Assembly (NCBI GenBank): GCA_027604705.1
Contig: JADHYV010000061.1
Coordinates: 1-64,000, forward strand
Origin: Allomyces arbusculus
Lineage: Eukaryota; Blastocladiomycota; Blastocladiomycetes; Blastocladiales; Blastocladiaceae
Length of the DNA: 64,000 nucleotides
Direction: 5' to 3'
Under the pieces are notes generated by a model that saw only the letters and a list, made by a program, of their open reading frames with translations, was not told the DNA's origin and ran no database searches. Of the stretch, positions 23,055 through 34,500 are shown piece after piece; positions within the stretch are counted from its first letter, which is position 1; each line of letters opens with the position of its first letter. A program made the translations under genes and the position numbers.

Positions 23055-23440
23055 AGGTGGCTCTATTTTTTTGTTTTTCCAATGCCTTTTTTGTAATTCC
23101 AAACGCACGTCGAGGAGCAACACTGCTTGAAAGCGACGGCAACTGAGACCTGTCACAATTACTTCTCTGAGGCGACGCGCATGATTTTTGTCCTTGGCGA
23201 GGAGCGCGACGAGAAACTGACCTGAAGCTGCCCTCATTGTGGCACGTTTCACGGCGCTCTGGTTTGGTTTGTGAAAGCAGTTCAAAACAGGACGATGCAG
23301 CAGTGACAGCGACAAAACATCGACATGACAGCAAAAGCGGAACAAGACCAAGGAAAACGACATCAAAAGAAGGGAAACACGCCCAACAGGAGGATCATTT
23401 TTTGTCAAGAGCTGTATTTGCATCAACCCCACCCGAATCT
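23055..23440. other. convergent intergenic region, SR140 / RPL28
   Basis: An AT-richer 386-nt stretch between two 3' ends, probably holding both 3' UTRs. No gene or repeat seen. Confidence 0.6.
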
Positions 23441-24514
23441 TTAGATCAGGACAACGGCACCACCGACGAGCTTGATCTTCTCCTCGGCGCGCTTCGAGAC
23501 CTCACGCGTCTTGACAATGACGGGCTGCGCCGGCAGGTAGCCACCGCCGAGCACCTTGCCGTAGCCGGCGCGCAGCGTGTCGATGACGGGCGCGACCTCA
23601 GTCTTGTTGGCGAACTCCTCGCGGACCTCGTCGCCAACCAGCGTCCACAGCTTGTTGACGTTGATCGTCGGGCGCCAGAACTTGTTCTTGTTCAGGTGGA
23701 AGTAGCGCATACCGACCTTACCGAAGTAACCCGGATGGTACTTGTCCATGTTGATGCGGTGGTGGTGCTGACCACCAGCCATACCGCGACCACCGGGGTG
23801 CTTGCGGTGCTTACCTTAAAATTGCACGGTCAACGATCAGTTTCTGGCCCAGAACAGTTTCAAACGAAGCGCTCTGAGAGCGCGCGAAGGCTTACTTACC
23901 CACACGACCGTGACCGGCCGAGACGTGGCCACGCAGCTTGCGCGATTTGCGGAAACGAGTAGGCTATTCGGAGCAAAACGACGACGTCGCGGAAACGATG
24001 GTTATCGTCTGGAACCGCACGAAAACGAAATTTCGGTGTCGCAAAGCCGCCCAAACGCCGTTGCTCTCGACCACGAGCATCTCTACCGCGAGCACACCGC
24101 GAAACAGTAGCCAAATGTTCACGCCGTGAAGCAAACCCGCCCGAAAAATCGACGTTGGTGACGCCCCGACCGCCGTAAACCGTCGTGGCCACAGTCGTCC
24201 ATAGGCAGCCAAAATCGCTCGAAATTGCAGCGTTTCCAGTGTTGCAGAAACGATGACAGCGCCGAAGATGTCGATAGACTCGTTCAGCGGGATTTTGGCG
24301 GGAATCGCAGCGAAGTTGGACGGATGGACAGGCGTGGCCACGGTAACGGGACGTTCATTTCGGCGGTCAGGCGGGCGGGCGGTTCGCGGAAATCGCTCCA
24401 ACGGTGTCGACGACGATGCGCGCGGGCGGGTGCGCAACGGGGTTGGTGCCAACGATGTCGCAAACGGCGTTCGGGCAGTCGGTGGTGGTGGTGCGACAAG
24501 GTGCTCGCACGCAC
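23441..24514 (-). CDS. RPL28: 60S ribosomal protein uL15 (L27a/L28)
   Basis: Exon 3 (23441-23814) and exon 2 (23900-23963) encode [40 protein letters not shown] and [20 protein letters not shown], which is textbook eukaryotic uL15. Exon 2 begins exactly at the second codon (CCT), so the start ATG must be a separate exon. The best candidate is the ATG at 24514-24512, immediately followed by a GTGCGT donor, giving a 548-nt first intron (23964-24511). This totals 146 aa, the expected length, and MPTRFRK mirrors yeast MPSRFTK. The protein lies at the large-subunit core near the exit-tunnel side. The long first intron after ATG is typical of fungal ribosomal-protein genes. The gene is divergent from the P450 with 431 nt between the two starts. 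Confidence 0.95.
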
Positions 24515-24639
24515 CATGCTGAATGGACCCGACTAGGATATCGGCAGAAGGAGGAATGACAAAGGGCGTTTCGGCACAGCGTCAGAGGGGGGCGCACCCA
24601 GGCAGGGGACCTGTCATATGTGTCGCGTTCCGTTGCCGA

Positions 24640-24706
24640 TCCACGTCAAATATAATTTTGAGCTTTGTCGCGATCATCCACGTCACTGGTTCTCCACGTC
24701 ACTGGT
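24640..24706. promoter_or_regulatory. three direct copies of TCCACGTCA between RPL28 and the P450
   Basis: TCCACGTCA occurs at about 24640, 24677 and 24693. The last two are part of a perfect 14-nt direct repeat (TCCACGTCACTGGT) spaced by 2 nt. Read on the other strand the core is TGACGTGG, resembling a bZIP/CRE half site. Its place about 240-300 nt before the P450 start makes an upstream activating site plausible. It is not tested against chance. Confidence 0.4.
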
Positions 24707-24945
24707 CCTCTAGTCTGCTGCGCCCAGTCAGGCAGAGCAGCCACCAAACCAACACCAGAGCAGCCTCACGACCAGGTCCTCGCAGTCACCTGCTGCAAGT
24801 CTTCATAATCTTTTTCATAGTCGCTCAACGGCTTTCCTTTTGTACTTTTCTGCAGCTGCTCCCGCACTTGGCGCCCGCAACCGTGTCATAAATCAAGCTC
24901 TTCGCATCTCTTTTCTCCAAAGCCAACAACAAACCTTGACCCCTC

Positions 24946-26779
24946 ATGGCATTAGCTAGCACTATCACCAACGGCGCCTTGGCTCCGTTGACCGAACTGA
25001 TTATCACGGCCTTCCGCGCTCTCGACCGTGTGCCATGGTCAAGTCTTCCCGCCGCGGCATCCACCCGGACGGTGGTCGCGCGAATCCTGTCTTGGGGCAT
25101 GCTTGCAGCAGCCGGGTACATGGCCCTGCGCGTGTACCGCGCCGTTCTCTGGGTTCCCCCGGCTATGCGCCATCTTCCGCGCGTTACTCCCTGGACGACT
25201 GTTCGCGTCATGATTTCGTCCAATAATATTGTCGCAGCCCTGGAGCGGCAGTTTGAGGTCATTACTCGCGACGCACGCCGGCACGGATTGACTGTCACCG
25301 AGTCGGTACCAGCCATTTGGGCCGCGTGGATGTTTGGCAAGTGGACGGTCATGGTTACCCACCCGGACGACGCGCGCACTGTCCTCACGCAGGGCGTCGA
25401 CGTGTTCGACAAGCCGGTCTTCCCCGCTGCCCCGCTGTTGCTTGGCAACTCGAATATTGTGTTTAGTCCGGTACGCGGCAATGCTCGGCAATCACCAATT
25501 CAAGACCAGGTGCTGATTCTGCTTTTTTTCTTGGGGCGTCTCTAGCACGAAGACTGGAAGCGTCACCGCAAAGTCGTCAACCCGGCATTCCGGCGCGGCT
25601 GGACGACGACGCTCTTTGGCGACCTCGGCCGTCAACTTTTTGTGCGTCTCGACGACGCGACAGCACGCGGTACTGCAGTCGACGTCAAGTTCTGGATGAG
25701 TAGGCTGACCTTGGAAGCGATTGCCATTGCAGCGTTTGGTGAGCCGTTCAATGCCCTGAAGGAGGCCGACTCGCCCATGCTGAAAGCGTTCGAGGCCATG
25801 GTCCTCAACGGCACGAACCCGCTTGTCGTGTTCGCGCGGCCTATTGCCAAGCTCACGCCCATGTGGGCCGAGCTCAAGCAGCAGGTCGATACGTTCAACC
25901 AGCACTTGCTCGCCATCATTGCGCGCAAGGAGGCCGTGCTCAAGGCGCGCAAGGCGAGTGGCCAGGTGGCGAGTATTGACGACATGGATTTGCTCGACCT
26001 GATGGTCGATGCGGCCGAGCAAGAGGGCGACTACACGCGCGAGGACATGCGTAACGACACCGTCGTCTTTTTCCTAGCGGTGCGCAAGTTTCCTCTTCCA
26101 ATGCATCTTTTTCGCGACGATGAGTACTGACAATCTCGAATTTATTTAGGGACACGATACGACGACCACAGCCCTCACTGCGGCCATCTACCTGCTCGGC
26201 ATGCACCCCGAAGCGCAGCAACGCGCGCGCGCTGAAGTCCTCGCCGTCCTCGGCTACCCGTCGACAGACCTGCCCGCGGCCGAATTCCCGTCCCCAACCA
26301 ACGCCGAAATCACGCACATGCCGTACCTGACGGCTGTCATCAAGGAAGCCATGCGGCTCTACCCGAGCATCCCGCACATCCCGCCGCGCGTCACGACCTC
26401 GACCGTGACCCTGCGCGACGGCACCACGCTCCCGCCGGGATCGCGCGTCATGGTCGCGGCCGCGGCCATGCACCGTGCGCCGTGGTTGTGGGACCGGCCC
26501 AACGAGTTTGATCCGGATCGGTTCCTCGGGATTGATGCGGACGCGATGCATGCGAGCGCGCACGACTTCAAGTGGATTCCGTTCGGCGCGGGGCAGCGCG
26601 TGTGTCTTGGCCAGGCGATGGCGATCATGGAAATGCGCGTCGTGCTGGCGATGGTGCTGGCGCGGTATGAGTGGACGGTGGCCGGCGACGACGAGGCGCT
26701 GCATGGGACGCCGCGCACGTCGCGCGCGGGGATGGTGCAGATACGCGACGTGCAGATTGCGTTCAAGCGCTTGGCGTAA
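24946..26779 (+). CDS. cytochrome P450 monooxygenase, membrane-anchored (562 aa)
   Basis: Three exons (24946-25470, 25546-26079, 26150-26779) join in phase. A hydrophobic N-terminal stretch (ILSWGMLAAAGYMALRVYRA) would anchor it in the ER. The B/C-helix region has HEDWKRHRKVVNPAFRRGW. The oxygen-binding I helix is split by intron 2 and reads FFLA-GHDTTTTAL (residues 350-362). The K-helix EAMR pair is E419/R422, PERF-like FDPDRFLG follows, and the haem loop is FGAGQRVCLGQ with Cys505 as thiolate ligand. All key residues are present. The sequence is closest in feel to CYP4/CYP5xx fatty-acid-type enzymes, but the substrate cannot be told. A decayed sister copy lies just downstream (27085-27280), so this locus was once a tandem pair. 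Confidence 0.95.
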
Positions 26780-27084
26780 AGACTGTGAGCTCGCTTTTTG
26801 CACCTACGATGAATGGGACGGTGAATGAGTTTGCATTGTTGCATTTGCTGCACCCTTTTTTCGTGTTAAACCGTTTCCGTTTTGTAATACATGCACTTTG
26901 CTCAGTTAGCGCGCCTTGACGTTGACCATTGCTCGAGCGAGCCCGGGTGGTGTAACAGCGAGTAGAAGTGGTGGAGACGGGTCCTGGACATGCGCACGAT
27001 ACAGGCGAGGACAGGAAATGACTGGCGCTGCTTGCAAAGGTAATTTCCGGCAATAAATTTCTCGCCGCTCCTTGGCATCAACTG

Positions 27085-27280
27085 TCATTCGTCTGGTTCC
27101 GGCCAGCACCTGTGCCTGAGTAGACGATGATTGTCACGGAAATACTCGTCATGCTGGCGATGGTCCTTGCACGCCATGAAGCACCAGGGGTGATGAGGTG
27201 CGTGGCATGACACCGCACATGTACCTTGAGCGCATGGCCAGGAAATAGGTGACGTTACGCGTGCGTGCTTTCGGTACCAC
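27085..27280 (+). pseudogene. relic of a second cytochrome P450 (haem-binding end)
   Basis: Reading across frames, this stretch aligns with the last 90 or so residues of the P450 ending at 26779. SSGSGQHLCL corresponds to PFGAGQRVCL, keeping the haem Cys. LVMLAMVLARHE corresponds to VVLAMVLARYE, RGMTPHM to HGTPRTS, and VTLRVRAFGT to VQIRDVQIAFKRL. Frameshifts and an in-frame stop interrupt it, and no upstream exons survive. It is best explained as the tail of a tandemly duplicated P450 that has otherwise been lost. DNA identity by eye is roughly 60%, so the duplication is old. Confidence 0.6.
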
Positions 27281-27296
27281 TTGCTCCCCGTAGGTT

Positions 27297-27607
27297 TCTT
27301 TTTTCGTGCTTCATCATTGATTGCATGTCCACCATATTCGCATGAAGCGTTTTCTCTGCAGCACCTCTGCCAGCAACGCTTCATTGCCTGATCTAGGTAG
27401 CCTCACCTCACATATCACACATTACATGTTTGCTTGGTCAGTTCCAAGTATTGACCGGTCAGCCACTTCGTTCTTTTTGCTTGATTGCTCGCGTCGCACG
27501 ATAAAGCGTTGCTGGCAGAGGTGCTTGCGGGGTTGAAGCAAAGATGCAGAGAAAACGCTTTATGCGAATATGGTGGACATGCAACCAATGATGAAGCGCG
27601 AAAAATA
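27297..27607. repeat. foldback (inverted) repeat, about 90-110-nt arms around a 110-nt spacer
   Basis: The left arm (about 27297-27389) and right arm (about 27500-27607) are near-perfect reverse complements, sharing for example TTGCATGTCCACCATATTCG and AAGCGTTTTCTCTGCA, then GCACCTCTGCCAGCAACGCT. The right arm has about 20 extra bases in its middle. Each arm also has its own short inverted ends (ATAAAGCGTT / AACGCTTTAT). No reading frame lies inside. The structure fits a MITE or foldback DNA element, or a long hairpin transcript. I see no clear target-site duplication. Confidence 0.7.
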
Positions 27608-27807
27608 GAACGATGCGAAATCGAGGAACTAAATCAAGAGTAACCAAAACAACAAATCTGCACCAACACGGCGGCCCAGCACAGCCAAGGGCTCAGCGCA
27701 AATCTCATGGGCACAAGATACTATCCCTCCATCGACCACAGCCGCCCACGCCGCCAGGCAGCGAGCCGGGTACCACATGCATGCACGCGCGGCGTCGCAT
27801 CAAACAT

Positions 27808-30800
27808 TCACTGGCCGATGCGGGCCAAGTACTGGCTCATGAACTCGAAGAAGGCAAACTGCGACGGCAACGTGCCATACCGGTAGACGAAACGCGACGC
27901 GAGGTAGGCGCCGAAAATAGCGCGCGTGTAGGATTCGGGCACATGGGCGAGGATAGTACTGAGACCGAGCTGCTTTTGCAAGAGCTTGGGTAGTGCCTCT
28001 TGCAGGACGGTTTCGCGCAGCGCCTTGTTCTCCCACAGCGCCGTCGCCTCGAGCTCCTCGGAAAGCTTGACGATCGCAAACGACAGCGTGTCGGCAATGA
28101 TGGCCTTGGGCGCGCCAGTGCGCTGCGACTCCGCCCAGATGAGCTCAAACTCGTCGGCGGCGTTGCGCTCGATAATATCCTGTACCTCCTTGACGTAGGC
28201 CGCGTAGAAGGCCGGCGTCTTGCCATCCTTGACGCACATGTGCTGCTCAAACTCGACGTCGTTGAAGGCGAGCGCAGCCAGGACCTCGAGCGACGACGAC
28301 GTCACACCGCCCTTATTGGCCGAGGCATCCTTGATGATCACGGCGCCAGCCTTTTCGAGACGCAATCGTGCTTCTTGGGTGAAGAAGAGGTTGGCGCCCT
28401 CCACAATGTACTTGAACCGCGGCTCGCCACTCGTGGTCAAGAGTCGGTGCACGTTGTTGATGTCGACGGCTTCCGGGCGACCGCCGCACGGCACAAAGAG
28501 CGTCGCCGTGTAGTTCTCCTTGAGGTGGAACTCATTGCGGAACAGCAAGCCATTAGGCACAATGGTACCGTCGGGCAGCGTCACGTCGTTTTCGTCAACG
28601 AGCACACGGAACCCTTGAGGCGAGAGCTTCTTCACGTCAAAGTGGGCGATCATCTTGCGTTCGTTGGCGAGACGCGTCAGCTCGGCGCGATCAATCCCAA
28701 CCGGGTCGTAGAGCACGCCCGAGCCGTCGACAATGCCGACCGTCTTATCCTTGGAGATCTTGATCTCGTTGGAGCCCAAGTCGCCGTCGGGACCGCCCGT
28801 CTGCATCTTGGTGCAGTCCTCCTCCTTGAGGTTGAGCTTCTTGAGGATGCCAAGAACGTACTGGTGCACCGAGCGCGTCGTCATGCCGTAGACGTCGTGC
28901 GGGATCCCACCCAACGACTGCGACTTGCCGGTCGTGAAGGCCTTCCAGAACGAGGCACCGCGTTGGCGAGCGTGCTGCGAGGCCCAGTCCATAAAATCGG
29001 CCGTGCCCTCGTCCGGGCCAAAGAAGAGGATCTCAGGCTTGCCGAACAGGTCGACGATCTTCTCCTTGATCCCCGGCGACTGGCCCGCAATGAGCAAGTC
29101 GAGCATCGCATCGACATACTTTTCAAAGGCCACGCGCGGCTTGTCCTGCGCCGCCAAGTCGAGCAAAATAGTACCCTTGCTGCCGCTCTCGGGTAGGTTT
29201 TTGTTCTTGTTGGTCTGGACGAAGGCCAGCTGGTAGTTTTCGTCGAAAAGCGAGCGCAAGTTGATCGAGTAGGCCTCGGCGTTGCGCGACCGGACCATGC
29301 GGATGCCACCGCGCGCCACGTCGGCGAAGCGAATGTGGAACCCGCGGAACTCGGGGCCGACGACGAGGAACACGCCGTAGGGCTTGGTCGGGTACTCAAT
29401 GGCCGACAGGAACGCCGGGTCGAGCCGGAACGAGAGCGCGACCTTGGTAGGCTGGTAAAAGTTGGTCTTGAGCACGTGCTGGTTGAACGTCAAGAAGGCC
29501 TCAAAGACCATTTGCTCGTGCGCGTTGTTGACCTTCTTCTTGATGAGCGCGTGCAGCTGCACGTCGGTCATGGCGTGCACGTCCGTGACGCGCAGCCGCT
29601 GGTAGGACAGCGACGGGCGCACCGACGACGCCTGCTGGCCAACATAGTGAGTCATGGCAAAGTTGACGTAGAGCGCCTTGACCAGGTCCGGGTGCTGCTT
29701 GATGCAGTCGAGAATGTACTCGCGCGTAAACGTGTCCGACCGCAGCCGCTTCTTGATCTTGGTCAGGACTTCGACGTGCGTCGCGTTCGACGCGTCGAGC
29801 AGCGACGTCAGCGTCGCGTACTCGGACCCGAGCCGGTTCAGGAAGTGCTGGCAAAAGATCCACGCGACGTGGCCATAGATCGTCTCTTGCACCGACAGCT
29901 CGCCGGCCTGGAAGAACGACTGGAATGGCGTCGTTGGCAGGCAGTAGATGAGTGAGGCTTCCTTGATCACCTGGTGGATCGCGACCTCGATGGGCGGCGC
30001 GTTGGTCGCGCTTGGCAGCTGGTTGAGGTAGAGGGACATGATCGTGACGCCGTTCGAGAACTGCTCAACGTACCTGTGATTCGCAATGGACGCGTCAGTT
30101 ATCCGTAAGCACGAGGAACAACACGTGCAAGCAATCAACGTACTTGCGCGTCGAGTACAGCGAGTAGTAGTGGTAGAGGTCGGACAGCGCCGAAAAGTAA
30201 CCCTGCGTCGACTTTTGGCGGAACCCGATCACCAACCGCTTCTCGCGCGTGCCCTCCATCTCAATCAGCTCAATGACGGGCCCCGTGCGGTGCAGCACCT
30301 GGCGCATGACGCGCTCATAGACGTCGAGCGTGTGCTCGGTCGCCTTTTCGAGAAACAGCTTGTCGGCGACCAAGCGAATATCGGCCGCCTCCTCAGGCGT
30401 CGGGTCCGGCTTGACAAACGAGCACTCGCCGACAAAGTAGCACCGCAGCTGCGTGGGCGAGGCGACGCCAGCACCGAGCGACCGGTAGGTCTCGAGACGG
30501 AAGGCCTTGCCACCGGGCGCGGTCGTCGACACGTCGAGGTAATTTGTGTCTATGCGGCGCTCAATCTGCGGACCCGTCGTCGACACGCCGGGTTGCGACG
30601 TGTGGATGTACACGGCCGACGTGTCAGTCTCGCGCTCCAGGTTGATGTCGAGCACCGAATCGTTCTTGGTGAACGCAAAGATTTTTGCGCCGTAGAGCGC
30701 CATAATGTGATTGGCAATCGTGTCGATGGGCTCGAGCATGAAGTACATGTCGTCGATGCCAAGGTTGCTAAAAAAATTCGGTCGCGAAGACGGGTCCGTC

Positions 30801-31038
30801 AGTTATGATCACGTCGCAAAAACGATGGAAACGCGCGGCCACAACACAATCGCGTCGCTTCTCGATGAATCAATGGTTAAACGCACGTATAGAACCACTG
30901 CACTTCATTCTGGATCAGGTTCTCGGGAATGAAGCCCTTTTCGGCGAGATGCGCCGCGACCTGCACCATCTGCTCGCCCTTGCCGCCAAACGAATTGTCG
31001 GCGTAGCCAGACGGGTTCGTCTCTTGGACCTGCGGCAT
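27808..31038 (-). CDS. GDH2: NAD-specific glutamate dehydrogenase (Gdh2 type, 1013 aa)
   Basis: Three exons (30887-31038, 30144-30767, 27808-30073) join in phase. It starts MPQVQETNPSGYADNSFGGK, and an intron splits WFYT from NLGIDDMYFMLEPIDTIANH. The catalytic part has KPYGVFLVVGPEFRGFHIRF, DVARGGIRMVRSRNAEAYS, KNKNLPESGSKGTILLD, FGPDEGTADFMDWA and TTGKSQSLGGIPHDVYGMTT. The nucleotide-binding half has QTGGPDGDLGSNEIK and VEGANLFFTQEARLRLEKAG. This large fungal/protist class of GDH deaminates glutamate to 2-oxoglutarate with NAD+, feeding nitrogen catabolism. The length matches S. cerevisiae and S. pombe Gdh2 (about 1.0-1.1 kb codons). There is no clear mitochondrial presequence. The first intron (30768-30886) and second intron (30074-30143) have standard signals. 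Confidence 0.96.
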
Positions 31039-31500
31039 CTTGATGTGGCTTGCGTAGGTTGCTCGAGGTTGGTTGGGGGGAATCGACGCGTCGTGATCGC
31101 GGGTCGTGATTACGGTTGACCTTGGTCGCGGTCCGTGGTCGAAAGATAGACAAACGGCGGGGACGTTCAGTCGGCTTGACAAGTGTTGACGGCGCGCTGA
31201 ATGGCTGGCAGAAATTGACCCCGGCCACGGATGTGGGAGGGAGAGAGAGCGTGCGCGCCCAGGATGGACAAGACGGCCGAGGATGACCGGCACCGCTGGT
31301 GCGGTGGAACGCGTGCCCCACAGCTTGCGATCAGGAAACGTGACCGCGACGCTCCCCTATCTCACGCTAACGCCAACGCCCACATGAGCGCAACCGCGAC
31401 AGCCGGCCGATCACGCCGCAGACGCAATCATGAGATCCAAACAAAAACACAAACTCAAGACCGATGCATGTTGAAGCGAGCGGCGCACGCGCAGGAAACA
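31039..31500. other. intergenic, GDH2 upstream / FANCJ downstream
   Basis: No protein-like frame. Probably the GDH2 promoter plus the FANCJ 3' UTR. Confidence 0.6.
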
Positions 31501-34500
31501 TTACACCCAGTCTTCATGCCCACCATCGTCCGCGAGGAGCGCCGCGAGCTCGGCCGCGTCCAGCGGGCGTTCCGCGGCGGCTGCGCCGACCAACACGACC
31601 GGTGACACTTGGACTGAACCCGGCGTGCTCGGCACAAACGCCGTTGGTGGTGGACGCGCCGGACTGACCAGCAATGGTTGCGCCGGACCGGCCAAAGCAG
31701 ATCGCGCCGGACTGGCGATTGGCACTCGTACTTGGCCAGCCAACGGCATTCGTGCAGGACTGGCCAACGGAGCTCGCGCCAGACTCGTTGGTGGCGGAGC
31801 AGAAGGGCCGCCGCTCGCTGCAGCATACGCGTACTCGGCTGCGGCTATCTCGTCCATCACCTCAGCGGCATTCTCCTCCATCTCATCCATATCTTCGTCC
31901 TCACCAGCTCCGCTCGGTCCCGCCTTGGGCGGCTCGCGGCGCACGCCACGGTGCGCAAGAAAGCCCTGCAGATTGGCCACGGCCGCGTCCAAGTTCTGAT
32001 GCACAGCGATCCTCGGCCTCACCCACTTGGACAGCCCCGCCTGGTGCCGCGACGTGGCGAGCCGCTTTTCAAGCAGGATCAGAGCACCCCAGTCGTTGCG
32101 GTGTCGAATGCACCGCCCGAGCGCCTGGTTGATGGCGCGGAAGGCCTGCACGTCGTACCACTCGGACCCGGACAAAAGGCCGTGCGAGATGCGGCGCTTG
32201 TCGTTGAATTGTCGCTTCAGCTCGACTTGCGGGTCCTTGGTCGACGGGTAAGGGATGCCGAGACAGACGACGGCGCGCGCGCGGTCGTCTGAAAAGTCGA
32301 TGCCCTCGGAGACTTTACCGCGGTAGACACCAAACATCAAAGCACTTCATGCGTGGACAAACGCGTCGGTTAGTCGAGATGCTCCCACAAACTGCTTCAA
32401 CCATCAAGGAAACGTACCCGCCACCGGCCCAGAACCCAACTTCCTGCGCCTGCCGCACACTCTCTTCGACTGCAGCATAATACTCGTCGATCGCGTCCTC
32501 AAACGCGTTATTCTTGTTGACGCGCGGCTCAAATACGACCGTCTTGGCCTCCTCGATCGCGCGCATCACGCCCGTGTTCCGCCATCGCTCCACAATTTTT
32601 TCCAAAAACGCATACGACGGCACAAACACGAGCATGCCGTGCGGCACGACGCGCGCGAGCTGCACGAGCGCGTGCCCGACCGCGTCCTGGTACTCGAGCC
32701 GTTCCGAGTGCGCATACGTGCCGAGAAATTCGACGGGAGTCGGGCCCAGGTGCACGGCGGGAACGACACCAACCCACGTCTGGTCGGCGCCGATAACGTG
32801 ATCGGCTTCGAGACGCACGTCAAACGGCGCCTGCAGCTCCGACGCAAACGAGTTCATGGGCGACAGTGTGCCAGAGGTCAGGATCACGGACCGCGCGACC
32901 GAGACGTGCGAGAAGGTGACGCCCGGGTTCATGCACCAGAGCATGACCTTAGACCGCCACGTATCGCCCTTTTCTATCGCGGCGGCGAGAGTAAGCTGGG
33001 GAGTGAGCGCAAGGTCCACGGTGAAAGGACAAAGCCGATCAAGAACGTACTCTCCATATGTGCCATGGACAGCTTCTTGACGCGCTGCACGACGGCAATG
33101 TGGTAGTCGTCCGTGTAGAGCGGGTTCATGAGGCTCGAAATGACGAGGTAGAGCGAGTCAAGCACGTGGAGTGTCGGCTGCGATGGCGCCGGAATGAGTT
33201 TGTTTTCGCGCGCCTCGGATTTCGACCGGTGCGCGCCCGCGAGCTCCTGCTGCAGTTTCTGCAGGAAATCGTCGTTGATGCCGCGCGAGTTGAGAAAGCG
33301 CACGAGCGACCCGCCGGGAAGACTAGGGCGTTCAAGGGTCAGCAACGAGATCACTCTCTGTTAGAACAGAAAGAAGCCGTCGCGGACATGTTTCGCTTGA
33401 GGTCAAACGTCGTGGTGCGGAACGTGACCGAGTTCTCCAGCTTAAACTCGCCAATCGACTGTACGAGCTTGAGAAACACGTCAAAGTCGGGCAGCGCGTT
33501 TTTATACTCGGCGACGGCGTTGGGGTCCATGCCGGCCATATCGTCGTTCAAGTGGCGAAGCTCCTTGATCATCGTGTCCATTTGCGTGTCGTCGATTTCC
33601 GACGACGCCGCGTCACGAGCCACGTCCTCGATGCTACACGATGGAGAAGCAATGGCTTGAGCCTAGCATCGAACGCGGCCCAGATGTGGAATGGCATTAA
33701 CACGCACTTATGCGCCTCGTCGAGGATCACGATGTTGTCGGTGAGGTCAATGGCCATGGCCTGCCGAATCAGCGGGTCCATGAGGTAATTGTAGGGTGCA
33801 AACACAATCTCGGCCTCGACCGCCATGAGCCGCGACGCGAAATACGGGCACCCTCGCTGCCGCTCCCCTACCCGCTTGAGGTCCTCGATGTCCCACGTGC
33901 TCGGGAGCCGTCTCGACATGGTCAGCGCGCGTGCGCCCTCGTAGTATGGGCAATTGCGGTTTTCGACCGCAGCCATGCACGCCTCGTCGCGACTCGGCTC
34001 CTTCATGACCTGCTTGTTGAGACAATAGTGGTTGCGCGATCCGATCACAGCCATTTTCGGACGATACACGGTATTGCGGCGCATCTCGGCAATGATCTGC
34101 GCGAGCTGCTTGTGCGTGCGCGACCCAAAGTAGATGCGTGGCAGCTTGCGCATCACCGGCGGCTTGGGCTTGTCGTCGTCCTCGCCGACGACGGTCGCTG
34201 CCGACAAGTCCGAGGGCGGCGACGTGGCCGTTAATGCCGCGAGTTGCACGTGCAGCGGCGTGCGTGTGGGGACAAAGTCGTCGTCGTAATCGTCGAGGTG
34301 GACGACCAGCCGCGACGCGGCCGTTTTGGACGAGGACCCCGACGCGAGACTGGCGGCCGTTTTCTTGGCCTCTTTCTTGGCCTCGACCCAGGCCAGTAAG
34401 TCGGTCTGGTACTTGGCGTGCGCCTCCTTGTAGTCCTCGCGAATCGCCTGCTTTTCGTGCTCGCGCCAGGCGATGCTCGCGCATAGCAGCGCAAGCGACT

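Noticed and set aside
23964-24452. 163-codon minus-strand frame inside the RPL28 first intron
   Set aside because: It lies within the intron required by the RPL28 structure and has no domain; likely chance openness in GC-rich DNA.
28000-29196. 398-codon plus-strand frame
   Set aside because: Exactly antisense to GDH2; a shadow of strong codon bias.
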